In this document: positions 10,111 to 21,568 of the stretch, in pieces
How positions within the stretch are numbered: the first letter of the stretch is position 1
Layout of the letters: each line of letters starts with the position of its first letter
NCBI GenBank assembly: GCA_037178625.1
Contig: CM074142.1
Location: 248,001-312,000 of the forward strand
Length of the DNA stretch: 64,000 bases
Origin: Skeletonema tropicum
Lineage: Eukaryota > Bacillariophyta > Thalassiosirophyceae > Thalassiosirales > Thalassiosiraceae
Reading direction: 5' to 3'
Notes under the pieces: generated by a model
Told to the model about the DNA's origin: nothing
The model's database searches: none
The model's input: the letters and a program-made list of their open reading frames with translations, nothing else
Position numbers and translations under genes: made by a program

Positions 10111-10874
10111 TGGATGTACTGGATGATTCAATCTGAATGTCAAGGTCTTGATTGAAGTCACTGCTGCAGATGATACTCTTTTTGTCACATGGTCAGATTT
10201 AAACTTTAAGGATTTGTTGTTTGTAACAGACCATGTGAAGAATCTTTCCTGTACAACACTCTATTTGGCGTCTTGGATTATGAACACAAGACCCATCGAC
10301 CAAGAGCGGAACTTTTTTGTCTTGTATAAAATCCAAGTACCCAAGGATTCTGCATACACTTTACCACCTCTTCAAATAATGCCTCTTCCGATGTTTCTTC
10401 GGGCGACCACTCCAATATAACTTCATCGGTGGACTTGCATCAACAATATCCAACCCAACTTTTTTTCAGTAACTTACTGTTTTGTTAATCTTGAGCATTG
10501 CCATCATATTTATAAAGCTGCAGATACACTTTTTGTCACATAGTCCTTTTTTAACTTGAGAATCAGATCATGTGAAGAATCTTTCTTCTTGGCGTCGTAC
10601 CAATTATTATGAGCACAAGACCCATGAATTAGTAGCGAAACATAATAATATGTCTGGCAACGATGCTATGGTGGTTGTGGTTGGTGGAGTTGGATAATGT
10701 TACCTCTGCAAGCCGAGTGGTTTTATGTCACCCTCGTAGCTACTATACATCATTGATGACGCTGAAAAAGAAGAAGAAGAGTCTTCAGCGAAGCGTTCTG
10801 CCATGATTAGCACCTACACACTCGTAACTATTGTCATTTTTAATCATCGCCGTTCAAAGTGGAAGTAGTGCGAT

Positions 10875-11055
10875 TTGGATCTCCTCGTGACATGTACGAG
10901 CTTTCATTGAATGACGGCGCTATATCGTTTCAAACTGTCTCTCGCTATGCCGCAGGCTGAGCTGTGTTTATTGTTATTATTGTGAACATCAAGATGGTAC
11001 GTATTTTGGTCAAATTTGGACCTTGGCTTTAGAATTCCGGCAGCGGAGCCAATTA
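10875..11055 (+). repeat. direct repeat bordering copy B, right
   Basis: Partner of 7705-7925. Just beyond it, 11209-11305 is a weaker relative of the 1013-1085 segment (TGATGGTCGAGCCCGGAATC), so fragments of the same upstream sequence are scattered up to the citrate synthase promoter. Confidence 0.65.
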
Positions 11056-11519
11056 TCAAGCTGACGAGGTCGAGAAGTCATCCAGCTGATTCTACGCTCA
11101 ATCGATAGAGCTGCTCAAGAGCTCTTCAAAACGCCACTCATCGCCTTCATTGGCCGGCTAGGAGACTCTACTTACATGGATGATGACGATAAGTACTTTA
11201 TCGGCAGAGCGTCATGCATGAGAAGTACCATCCACTGCCGCTTCCTTCACGAACCCCAAACATGATGGTCGAGCCCGGAATCTTTCCTACCAATTCCCAC
11301 TCAGGGCCTACGTACGTTAAAAAATCTTTGGGCCACAAATCCAACGCTCACAGAAGATCGCCCATTTTGAAAATCTTCTTGGCTTCGTCCTTGCCTTGTT
11401 TCGCTTCGTTCGCAGCCATCAAAAATTGAAGAACGCTATCTATTGTATTCTATCGATTAAACGCACAGATCAGATCAGCGTAGCATCAATATATAACCAT
11501 ACTACGATACAACAACAAT

Positions 11520-11851
11520 ATGAACGCACTATCACTCTCCACCGCCGCCAAATTCCTCTCCCGCCAATCAATCATCCACCGTCATTGGTGCCACTCACTG
11601 CCATCCGATCAGTCACCACCCTCCAAGAAACACTCACGGCCCAAGTCCCCGCCAAGCAAAAGTGCATTGGCCACACTCAAGAAGGAACATGGCTCCAAGG
11701 TCATTGGACAGGTAACCATTGATCAATTGATTGGTGGTGCGAGGGGAGTGAAGTGTATGCTTTGGGAGACGAGTAATTTGGATGCCGAGGAGGGGATTCG
11801 GTTTCGGGGGTTGACTATTCCGGAGTGTCAGCAGGTGAGTGAGATACATGT

Positions 11852-11891
<40 letters not shown>

Positions 11892-13417
11892 GTGTATTAT
11901 ATGTAGTAGAGAGTGGGAGCGAGCGAAGCCACCTTACGTCTCTATCTAATTCAATGTATGGACCAATATTATTATGACTGAGGATGTCCTATCTGTCGGG
12001 CGAGGAACAATGAATGACTCATGAAATATTATTTCATGGAAATCTGCAGTGCCGCTCAAGTCAAATCAACGCAATTGGATTGGTGCTCTGCTCTCTCATA
12101 AAGACTGAAGGAGCTACTATGGCTATGCTACGTTATTGAAACCAGTTTGATTCGTCAAGAGTGATGGATGATATGATTGAGATGGCTGCTTGTATGTTAT
12201 CTCAATGTAATTGTTTCCTTCACAACATTATCTTGCTAACTTCATCACTCTCTCTCTCTCTCTCAAATACTTCACAAACCAAACCAAAACCAATAATAAT
12301 AACAACAACAGGTCCTCCCCACCTACTCCGGCAAGGCAGGCGACGGAGAACCCCTCCTCGAATCATTAATCTGGCTCCTCCTAACCTCCGAGGTCCCCAC
12401 CAAGGAACAAGTCGACACCCTCACCGCCGAACTCCACCAACGTGCCACCAAACTCCCCTCCCACGTCATCCCACTCCTCAACTCCCTCCCCAGGGACATG
12501 CACCCCATGACCCAATTCACGATCGGTCTCAATGCCGCTCAGACGGCCAGTGAATTCGCCAAGGCCTATGCCAACGGGGCACCCAAGACGGACTACCACA
12601 AGTACGCATTGGAGGATATTCTCAATGTCTTTGCCGTCATTCCCGAAATTGCCGCGACGATTTACCGCAATGTCTACTTTGACGGGGTCGTGACCAAGGA
12701 CCAATCGTTGGATTATTCGGGCAACTTTTGTCGTATGTTGGGATATGACGATCCCAGCTTTGATGAATTGATGCGATTGTATTTGTGTATCCATACCGAT
12801 CACGAGGGGGGGAATGCCAGTGCCCACACGACACATTTGGTAGGGTCGACGTTGAGTGATCCCTATTTGTCCTATGCGGCGGGATTGAATGCGTTGGCGG
12901 GACCATTGCACGGATTGGCCAATCAGGAGGTGCTCAAGTGGATTCAGGCCTTGCAGGTCAAGTTTGAGGCGGAGGGGAAGGAGGTGAATGCCGAGACTAT
13001 TACCGAGTTTGCATGGGAGACTTTGAATGCCAAGAAGGTCATTCCTGGATATGGACATGCCGTGTTGAGGAAGACGGATCCCTCGTTACACCTTGTCAAC
13101 GTGAGTTTGGATTGAAGCACATGCCGGATGATCCATTGTTCAAGATTGTCGAAACGATTTATTCCGTAATGCCGGGTATTTTGACGGAGCATGGGAAGGT
13201 TGCCAACCCTTATCCCAATGTTGATTCTCATTCGGGTGTGTTGTTGTGGCATTATGGATTCACCCAATATCAATATTACACCGTGTTGTTTGGTGTGTCG
13301 AGGGCTGTGGGTGGTTTGTGTCAGTTGTATTGGGATAGGGCTTTGGGATTGCCTTTGGAGAGGCCCAAGAGTCATACTCCTGAGTGGTTGGAGACGTTTG
13401 CCAAGAATAATCCCTAA
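11520..13417 (+). CDS. CS: citrate synthase, mitochondrial
   Basis: Condenses oxaloacetate and acetyl-CoA in the TCA cycle. Exons 11520-11834 and 12312-13417 are separated by a 477-bp GT-AG intron in phase 0 ([12 protein letters not shown]). The N-terminus is Ser/Arg-rich without acidic residues, fitting a mitochondrial presequence. Family landmarks: [28 protein letters not shown] (active-site His), [12 protein letters not shown] (second His), [13 protein letters not shown], and [14 protein letters not shown] (catalytic Asp). The reading frame is broken: presequence and first helix lie in different frames, there is an extra T at AAG(T)GCATTGG near 11662, and two extra Ts occur in GATCCC(T)CGTTACACC(T)TGTCAACG near 13080-13095. 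Removing these gives the expected family sequence. Since every catalytic motif is intact, sequence error is more likely than decay, unless this is a second copy. Confidence 0.9.
11857..11890. repeat. TA microsatellite in citrate synthase intron
   Basis: Roughly 16 TA dinucleotides, slightly interrupted, 20 bp inside the donor site. A short CT run lies near 12245-12262 just before the acceptor. Confidence 0.8.
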
Positions 13418-14236
13418 AGAGAGAGAGAGTGTGTGGGAGAGTGAGTGGTGTGTTTTGGTGATGAATGATTTTGTTTAAGTTGGAATGATGATGGGAGGGT
13501 GATTTGTGTGGTTTTGATAAATAGTACAAAGTTGAAGGAAAGAAGAAGAATATTGGTGTAACGAACGAACGTGTGTCAGCTGGCTGAGATTGAATTGAAG
13601 CATTTTATTGCAATAACTTCTGTGCACAGTTGACCTGAACTACGTGGATAATAAAGTAACATATTAGGAAATTGGATGTTATCAAATTTACTGCACTGTA
13701 CATGATGACTATTTGTTTTGAAAAGGTAGTTTGACATGACCACCCTCCAATGTACATAATGAATACTCATTGAGGAGAAAGTGCACATTCTCTGGATATA
13801 AACATAATGTTTTGTATTCTTCATTCTTCACTCATACCGTAGGAAGAGGCAACCAACCTACCAACCATGTCACACTGTAGTATGATGATGATGATGATGT
13901 AGAGGTAGAGCGCTACACAGGATACTCAAAGAGAATGAAAGCGACAGGAACTTTGGGTCAGAGTTGATCTATTGTCCGTTTTCTTAATGCCGATCTTTCT
14001 CTTGCGCATTCAACCCCACTGGAGTGTGTAACTGAAGACAAACGTGGAGATTACCATAATAATGTAATATTATTCATCTTCGATTTACTTATTGTTGCTG
14101 TGCCATTCCTAGCATCACGTTTTGATCCTGTCGAGCCCCCTTCACGCACTGTCGACCGTCAATCAGCTCCTCCTTTTTCACTTGATACCTCTCTATCTAT
14201 CCATCCATCTATATACATCAACCAACAACTGTACTC
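13418..14236. other. intergenic, no gene seen
   Basis: Between the 3' ends of citrate synthase and the convergent Tim13 gene. A short GATGAT run occurs at 13882-13898. No supported ORF or RNA. Confidence 0.5.
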
Positions 14237-14497
14237 TTAAACACCCCCCTGCCTCTTCTCCAAACTATCCTGCACCGCCTTCCTCACATCCAAAAACCGA
14301 TCCTGACAATTCGCCAAACAGCTCTGCTCCTTGCTATCCAACCGATCGCCTGATGTTCCCGCGCACTTTTCAAAGCAGGAAACTGTCATGCTTTCGATCA
14401 TGCCCGTCATGATTTGTTGGTTGGCTTGTTGTTGGGCTTGGGCCATGATGGCGGTTTTTTGATCGGGCGTTAGGTTTTGGAGGGCTGCGGGATCCAT
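14237..14497 (-). CDS. TIM13: small TIM chaperone, Tim13-like
   Basis: Single-exon gene of 86 residues with the twin CX3C signature: C41-FEK-C45 and C60-LAN-C64, separated by 14 residues. This is diagnostic of the small Tim proteins that form hexameric chaperones in the mitochondrial intermembrane space and carry hydrophobic precursors to TIM22. The ESMTVSCFEKC context and overall length fit Tim13 better than Tim8, Tim9 or Tim10, though assignment among paralogues from sequence alone is moderately sure. The start (MDPAALQNLT) is the first ATG, and the residues after it form the expected N-terminal amphipathic helix. A CTT/GAA microsatellite lies just upstream at 14515-14540. Confidence 0.88.
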   Translation of the reverse strand: MDPAALQNLTPDQKTAIMAQAQQQANQQIMTGMIESMTVSCFEKCAGTSGDRLDSKEQSCLANCQDRFLDVRKAVQDSLEKRQGGV

Positions 14498-14857
14498 CTT
14501 TATTAAAAGTATATTCTTCTTCTTCTTCTTCTTCTTCTTTTGGTTCAGTGTACGTGTCGGAAAAACTTTTATTATTAATTGTTTATTCGTGAATTTTTGT
14601 TGCAATATTCTTCTTATGCTATGAGGAGGTGATGATGTACCTAGGTAGGAGGCAATATCTTTGTCATGGTCACGAAGATTCTGTGGTCCTTGGTTGGTGG
14701 TTGCTGTGGACTGTGTTGGCGGAAGAATTAAGACGTCTATCTCATTTAGAGGGCGCCCATGGCCCACAATACATTGCGCGGTGGTGCCGCTTTGCAAATA
14801 CTCAACACTCAGAAAGAGGCCCACAACCCATGACGGACCCATGATACGATTAGCAGG

Positions 14858-15371
14858 CTACTGGCGGGAACTAAATCGTACCTCGACAAAAATGGTACCG
14901 TGGCTAAATCCCACACAAAACACTAACAAAACACAACAAACATGATTCTACACCCTTATGTGTTGGTTCTGCGCCTCCATGTCGCCCCCCCAACCCAACC
15001 CCCGAGCATAATATGATAGTAAAGACTAATAGCTTTCGATAGAACCACTGGTCAACGTTATATGTAGTATGCTCGCACAGCAGCAAAGAGTCTACGGTAT
15101 GCAGGTAGGTATTAGGCATGCGTAATTCTAGATCGAAATCGCAGTTATTGAGTTCAAATTTGTCGATAGGTGCTCCATATCGACGAATTATAGTTTCTTA
15201 TGCAACAACTAATGTATTTATAGTGTTTGGGATGTTATGTTTAGCTTACTTTATGTATTTTTGTCGAGTATCATGGCCATTTTTATGACTCTTTTCATGT
15301 TGTTAGTGTTTTGTGCGTGAAAATTGCTAAATGGTACCGCGGCGACGGTACCATTTGGTTCCCGCCAGTAG
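14858..15371. mobile_element. MITE with imperfect TIRs, CAGG flanks
   Basis: The left end CTACTGGCGGGAAC...GTACC and the right end GGTACC...GTTCCCGCCAGTAG are inverted repeats over about 45-50 bp with indels. Flanks CAGG at 14854-14857 and 15372-15375 may be a 4-bp target duplication. The interior is non-coding. Confidence 0.6.
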
Positions 15372-15407
15372 CAGGTTTCCACGATGAAAAAGAAACAAGC
15401 TATTGTA

Positions 15408-15583
15408 CAGTGAACCTCCGCGAACTAAACCCCCCCGGGGGTCTAAAAATTTTGGCTAGTCTGCTCTAGAGAGGGGGGTCTGACTTTCGGAATAGTCACA
15501 TACTATTTTGGCTAGGCTGTGATTTGGAGGGGGGGTCTAAGCCGAGTAGGGACTAGGGGGGTTTAGTTCGCGGAGGTTCACTG
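15408..15583. mobile_element. pogo/mariner-like MITE, TA target duplication
   Basis: 176 bp with perfect 28-bp inverted ends beginning CAGTGAACCTCCGCGAAC and running into C/G tracts, flanked by TA at 15406-15407 and 15584-15585. The CAGTGA terminus matches that of the MITE at 1119-1337. G-rich internal subrepeats (GGGGGGTCT, TTTTGGCTAG) occur three times. Confidence 0.88.
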
Positions 15584-18500
15584 TACAAGCCATGATTGAG
15601 AAACAGCTTTCAGCACAAAAAAACGACGCCAAGAGTTACGACATTACAGTTACAGCTGACGCTACTCCTATGAATCTTAGAGAATTATTACGATGATATT
15701 GATATCATTCTCCGATGAGCGACATAGCAAGCATGCGCTGTACTACGACTACGCTGTGAGAAAATTGCTCTGAGGCTGATGGAGAGAATGTCCATGTTCT
15801 ATTTTCCTCGTCCAGTGCTCATGTCGACATCAACGCAACAAATGCAATAAGGTATCAATATAGACAAGAATGTGAGCAAGTCTGCCATCGCACGAATCTT
15901 CAATAATAACTTTGCTACATAAATCGGATGGATTGGACTCAGAATATCAACGCCTCTCTGTCCATGGAGGTGGCTGTATCTGACGTGCATATTACATGAT
16001 TATTTCTGTGATGCACAACAAACAAACACTTTCTCCAAAGAAAACATTACAGCAGCGCGAAATATACGACGATATCGAAGAAAACTCTAAATTTTGTTGC
16101 ATTATTAGATCCGTACAAGCAAACATTGAAAATGTCCGCAGCGATAAGTATGTATTCAAATATCACCATATCAGACAACACAAAAGGCCGACGTCTCCAG
16201 TTGTTGTTGGTGGAAGCAAAAACGATTACCAATAGTATCGTTCAATGTAGAGTTGCTACGCCTCAAACGATTATATAGGGGGGGATTACACAACCAATAT
16301 GGTGTGAAATTCAATCACAACTTGCGCGTTTTCTCCAGATAGGGAGGAGAAAATTGGCTATCACAAAGCCTCTTCGTACTCGATCAAGAGGCTGGACTTG
16401 GTTCGACTCGATCTTACTTTCTTGCTTTGTACCTTTGTACGTGTATTCTCCACTGTCTGAGCCTTTCTATATATAAGTAGAAATTTACTGTTACACACCA
16501 CTTTAACTTTAACAACTAAAATTCTATCTATCTATCTATTAATCTATGAATGCGGAGAGCATGGCTCTCAATCGACGAATTAATAGTATTCCCCCGTCGT
16601 GATAGATTTGCGAATGTTCATTGTTCATGAGCACATAACTCATCTGCGGACTGCACGGGAGTGATAATAATAGAGATCAAACTGTGCACCCACCCCACCG
16701 TGTAACCAAAGCCAACTGCTGCATAAATCTCTCAAGCACAGATGTCGCTTTGATACTCTTAATAACTAGATAAGAGTATTCCATCGTGTTATGAAACCAA
16801 CCAAACCATTGGCATGGAACATGTTGTTGTGTCATTAACAAATATTGAATGTCATCCAACCCCCGTCAAACCCACCCAAAGCGACGGCAATTGCTTCAAG
16901 GGACGGGTACAGACCGTAGATGAACCAAACTGGCCACTGCATGAAGAATATTGGCCTGCTGTTCAAATCACGTTCTTACACCACAATCTGTATCATTTTT
17001 TCACCGTTTCCACCAACACACGCAACATCCATGATATCCCTGTTCATATCCCATCTAAACCCCCCTCAAAGCTCCCGTCACCAAGACGGTTGCGTGTGGA
17101 CACTGCGAGACAAGGAGGTCATGATGTCGAGAGACACGGCGGTAGCAAATCTCCGGGACGTTATTACACGTCATCACGTCAAGCAGCCACGAAGGAAATA
17201 AAGACAAAAAAAGAAACCAGTGACAAACTTTAGTAGCTAGCGCATAAAAATTCGAATCTCTGCCAACAGCAATGCTAGCTATTGATGATCAACTACGAAA
17301 GCAATTATTGACAGAAGTTGGTATGAGGTTCGCAGCATTGTTCGCACTTGAGGTATTCAGGACTGTCAGGAGGAATTGAATGTTGCTTTTCGCGCTTTGT
17401 ATTCAGGAAGAATCATGAGACAGCTGATGAAGAAAATCATGGCATGAAAATGCTCCGTGTCGAGACGCTGTAGGTAACGTGGTCAATAAGATACTGTAGG
17501 TAACGTGGTCAATAAGATACGGCCGCCACTCTGTTCGAGCATTTTCATGTCATCCACTCATCTCATTATTCTTTGCACAAAGCAAGTCAACGTCAAGGTG
17601 AGTTCTTAGTTGTTGTAGTTGAGTTGCACATGGTGAGGTGAAGGGTCAGGGTCCAGTTGGTCGTGCTACCCTGCCTTCTGTGTCTGATTGCCTTGAGTGG
17701 CTGGTTAATGGCATCCTGTGGCTCAGCTGTGACTGTGAGTCTCCACGTGCCATCGATATATTACGTCCATTGACATTGGACTACCCCACACCAACATCAA
17801 CACCAACATCACATTCACATACACCAACATCACATTCACATCAAGTAAGATCGCCAAGAAATTCAATCGATGATATCATGTCGATGTCGAGATTAATAGC
17901 GTCAAGAACCGGCGAAGAAATCATCCTTTATTGGATGATATATATGGCTTATCGTATGTCGATGAGATGATAATTGAAAGGGGAATTCTTCGCCATGGAT
18001 TGGTCAACATCGGGAGCACCGCCTGCGATTTCTACTTGTACCATTGCAGATTCCGAGCGTTCACCGACGATCTTTTGAGAAACATGCATCACTCAAGCAC
18101 GGGCGCTTAAGTAAGTATGTAGCAAGTGCATCTAAGAAGTATCTGCAGGAAGCGACAAGGACAAATTTCAGGTCGGAGTTCGCGAGATTTTGTAAATACT
18201 CCGCGTCGAAATAATTCCGAAACTGTCCTTTCCACATTTACGGTATTGGTGCTAGGGATAACTTTTCAGAGCGCTGTCCAGATGAAGCTCAATCCTGCAC
18301 AGGCCTTTGTTAAGTATGGTATTGTAGAGAATATGATTACCAGAGCGTCAGGTCACAACCGTCACAGGACACTTCCAATCACAGTCACCCTTCATTGATC
18401 ATTGCTCGTGTCACAAGAAACGATCATTCTAATACAAGAGTGATCAGCGGAACGAAACAGGTAAATCGCGCAGCGACAAAATCTCAGAACCTCCCGCCTG

Positions 18501-18861
18501 AACGAAAAATCCTGCCCCCCAAAACTCCCCCCCGCCCACAAAAATAACCTCCCGCCCAACAAAATAACCTCCTGTCCACAAAAATAACCTTCAACTTCAA
18601 CAAGAACAAGTGAGAATGTGGTGCAACAAAACCAGTTCCAGTCACACAAAACAGTAGGCAGCACTTTTTGATGTGGATGCAGATATGATTGTTGATGTGT
18701 TTGTGTGATGATGATGATGCAGTCTCATACAAATATTACCACCATCATGCAATGACTTTTATCATTATTTTATCCATGCAATCATTCTCAACACTATTGT
18801 TTTTCTACATCTACATCTCTACAGAAATATTCCACTCAAGTACTACAACATCACAATCACA
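15584..18861. other. gene-poor stretch, only small repeats seen
   Basis: No convincing gene. A 26-bp direct tandem duplication (CTGTAGGTAACGTGGTCAAT core) lies at 17469-17520. CACCAACATCACATTCACAT units lie at about 17790-17850. A short C-rich array with AAAATAACCTCC units lies at 18500-18595. Several small ORFs have no recognisable domain. Confidence 0.5.
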
Positions 18862-20722
18862 ATGCACATGTTCACCCCAGCCTGCTTGGCTCTTCTCCTC
18901 CTTGGCATGGCCACTCAAGCTCATGCTGCTGCTCAAACATGCTTTGCTCCTGATGGTATTTATCTGAAGGAAGCAGTCAGGTAAGTTTGTTGACGGGCAC
19001 TTGGACCAATGATCCTGTACGCTGCTGAATATGGATCTATTGAGGACTGGTGCACATACCAAGTCACCACCATGATAGAATTGTTCCATTTCAAAACTAC
19101 CTTCAATGCAGATATTTCCAAATGGGATACATCGTCTGTTACTGACATGAGTTTCATGTTTCGTTTCGCATCTGCCTTCAACCAAGACATTTCAGGCTGG
19201 GATACATCCTCAGTTACTGACATGAATAGCATGTTCTATCGTGCATCTGCCTTCAATCAAGACATTTCAGGCTGGGATACATCCTCAGTTACTGACATGG
19301 GTTACATGTTCCGTTCTGCATATGCCTTCAATCAAGACATTTCAGGCTGGGATACATCCTCAGTTACTGACATGGGTTACATGTTCGTTTCTGCATCTGC
19401 CTTCAATCAAAACCTCTGTGCATGGAAGGACAACTTCCCTTACGGAGAAGCAACTCTTATCTTCACAGGCTCAGGTTGCACCTACAACGAAACAACTCCA
19501 ACTTCTGATCAGAGTGCATTTTGTGCTGGTTCTGCTGCTGAGTGCAAAGACTACACACATCCTCCTTCGAAGTCTCCATCAGCCACAGCTACCACATCCA
19601 ATCCTTCAAAAGCTCCTTCTCCAGGACCAACCAATCAACCAACTCCAGAACCCTCCCATTCTCCTACAAAGTCTCCATCAAATTCTCCAACACCTGCAAT
19701 TGAGAGCTGGGACCTTGAGCTTACTTCAGTTGACAGCAACTTTGACAAAGGTAGTGGAAGTGAAATCACCCTAACCTACAAGATTGGGGCAGGCCGGGAG
19801 TTCGAATTCACCATACTCAAGAAAGGATGCAAGGAAGCAATTGATAGTGCCATCATCAAACCTACCAACTCTACTTCTCCCAATGAGGATGATTCGTCTT
19901 CCCTTGAAAACCTCAATGTCTTTTTGGATGTGGAGAAAGATACAATTGTGGGCAGTAACATCTGGAATCCTGATACTAACTCTGTTGTGTTTTGTGTGAG
20001 TCTTTGGTTGCCTTCTAGCTCCAGTGGTGAAGTGATCAAGAAACTTGAGCGTGACATTGAAGTTGGCCTCAACTTTGAGAACAACTTTCAAACTAAGGAT
20101 GATGCCAACCTTGCCCAGATTTCCCTTGGTTCCAATGAGACGAGCGCAGCTGTGGACAAGTACATTGAGGCTTGTACTTGCAACAACAAGGAGGAATTCA
20201 TCTGCAACACAAACACTCTTGGTGTTGATGACTATTTGAACGTGTGCATTCAGTTCACTTGATGAAGAAGTGGAGATTGATTCCCTCAACAGCCTCAAGA
20301 TGGTTCAAGAAGACAAGACATTTGATATTGTGTGGAACAAGACTCTTGTTGACAGTTCCATCTCCTCCAAGTCCAAGGTTGCACTCAAGAATGGTGTTCA
20401 TGTTGCTTCTGTCATTCCTGCTAGATTCTTCAGCTACGAGTCCTCTTCCATTGCTCAAGTGTCTGGTGTTGTGTTCCTCAAGCTTGCTGAAGGTCGTCGT
20501 CGCCTAGCTGTTGAGATTGATGATTCTACTCCATCTGCTACTCATGCTCGTGCTTTGCAAATTGCTGATGATCAGGAATCTGCATTTGCTATGGAAGTTC
20601 AGCTCGAGAAGAATGAGTTGGGAGTTGATGCCAATTCCAATGGTGCCATCTATGCAGTCATGTCTGGGTTTGCTGGTGTAACTGCTGCTGTTGTTACTGC
20701 TATTGCTATCGTGATGTTGTGA
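18862..20722 (+). CDS. BspA/DUF285-repeat cell-surface protein
   Basis: Starts with a signal peptide ([15 protein letters not shown]...AHA). It continues with four 25-residue DUF285 (BspA-type) repeats, core [16 protein letters not shown] (about 19100-19420), a Thr/Ser/Pro stalk ([25 protein letters not shown]), a conserved extracellular region with paired Cys, and a C-terminal membrane helix ([20 protein letters not shown]). It is therefore a type I surface protein, probably for adhesion or wall attachment; DUF285 repeats are leucine-rich-repeat-like. The frame is broken at about 18978-19030, where extra bases separate EAVR from NDP and [10 protein letters not shown], and at about 20255, where an extra T in CAGT(T)CACTTGATG separates the repeat domain from the tail. 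Removing single bases joins the conserved sequence, so error or recent decay is inferred. Confidence 0.75.
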
Positions 20723-21568
20723 TGGTAGGGGATGCATTTGTACGAGTTTAAGATTAAGATGGGTCTCAAGTGCGGGGGGAGACCGAATCTCAGCAATGCA
20801 CAGACACAGACATGGATTTTTGTTGTTGTGGCTGTGAAAGGTTTCATGCAGAGGCTAGGAGCAGATATCGAAATGATGATGATACACATCACATGGAGAA
20901 CATGAAAGATACGATGAGTAATAAGAGACATGAAGAAAAAATAAAAATAGAATAATCCATCAAATTATAGGGGAACGACATTGTATGGACATGAAAAACA
21001 CTATTTATTACACCTCTAGCAGCCTTATGCCTTACCTACCCTCACAAGAACAAGAAGAAGGAGTGTTTAGTATATTAGAGATACATGCAAGCACAAGTAC
21101 AAGATGTGTAATAGTGCAGACTTATGATCTTGTGCTTGTGCTTGGTGTTCGTTGTTATTATATGATGCAAAGGTAGCTAAAATATATATTGAAGCAATGA
21201 TTGAATTTGAATTGAGAATTCGCTTTGCCTCGAATGATATAATATTGAGAAGTTCACAGTACGAATTTTATTATCATTATAATGATCTTCTGGATTCCGG
21301 CTCATGTTGGAGGATCATTAAAAAAGTATCTTTATCTCTATCTCTAGTGAAAATGGAAGTGCTGCTGTACGTAGACCGCAAACGCAAAGACCAATCGAAA
21401 CAATAAATCGACATCACAACATATATACCGCTCGCATCATCAATATTATCATCCATCGCTGCTTCAAATTCAAACACCTCGCCGCAGATGTAGATTTATC
21501 CGAATAAAAATACATTAGTAATAGTAGATCAACTCAACCTCAACAATACTCTTGAATGCACTCATCAC
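20723..21568. other. intergenic, no gene seen
   Basis: Between the convergent surface-protein and dioxygenase genes. No supported ORF, RNA or repeat. Confidence 0.5.

Larger units (their letters stand above)
7926..10800. repeat. segmental duplication, copy B
   Basis: Same-orientation partner of 913-3460. It has the empty MITE site at 8139-8140, a longer intron and a coding repeat, and it retains about 500 bp (9735-10240) missing from copy A. Confidence 0.85.

Noticed and set aside
11520..13417. Citrate synthase as a pseudogene
   Set aside because: All active-site residues and splice sites are intact and the breaks are lone inserted bases, the same kind seen in other genes here.
16814..17233. 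139-codon ORF
   Set aside because: No domain, no family resemblance, no intron signals; length is expected by chance.
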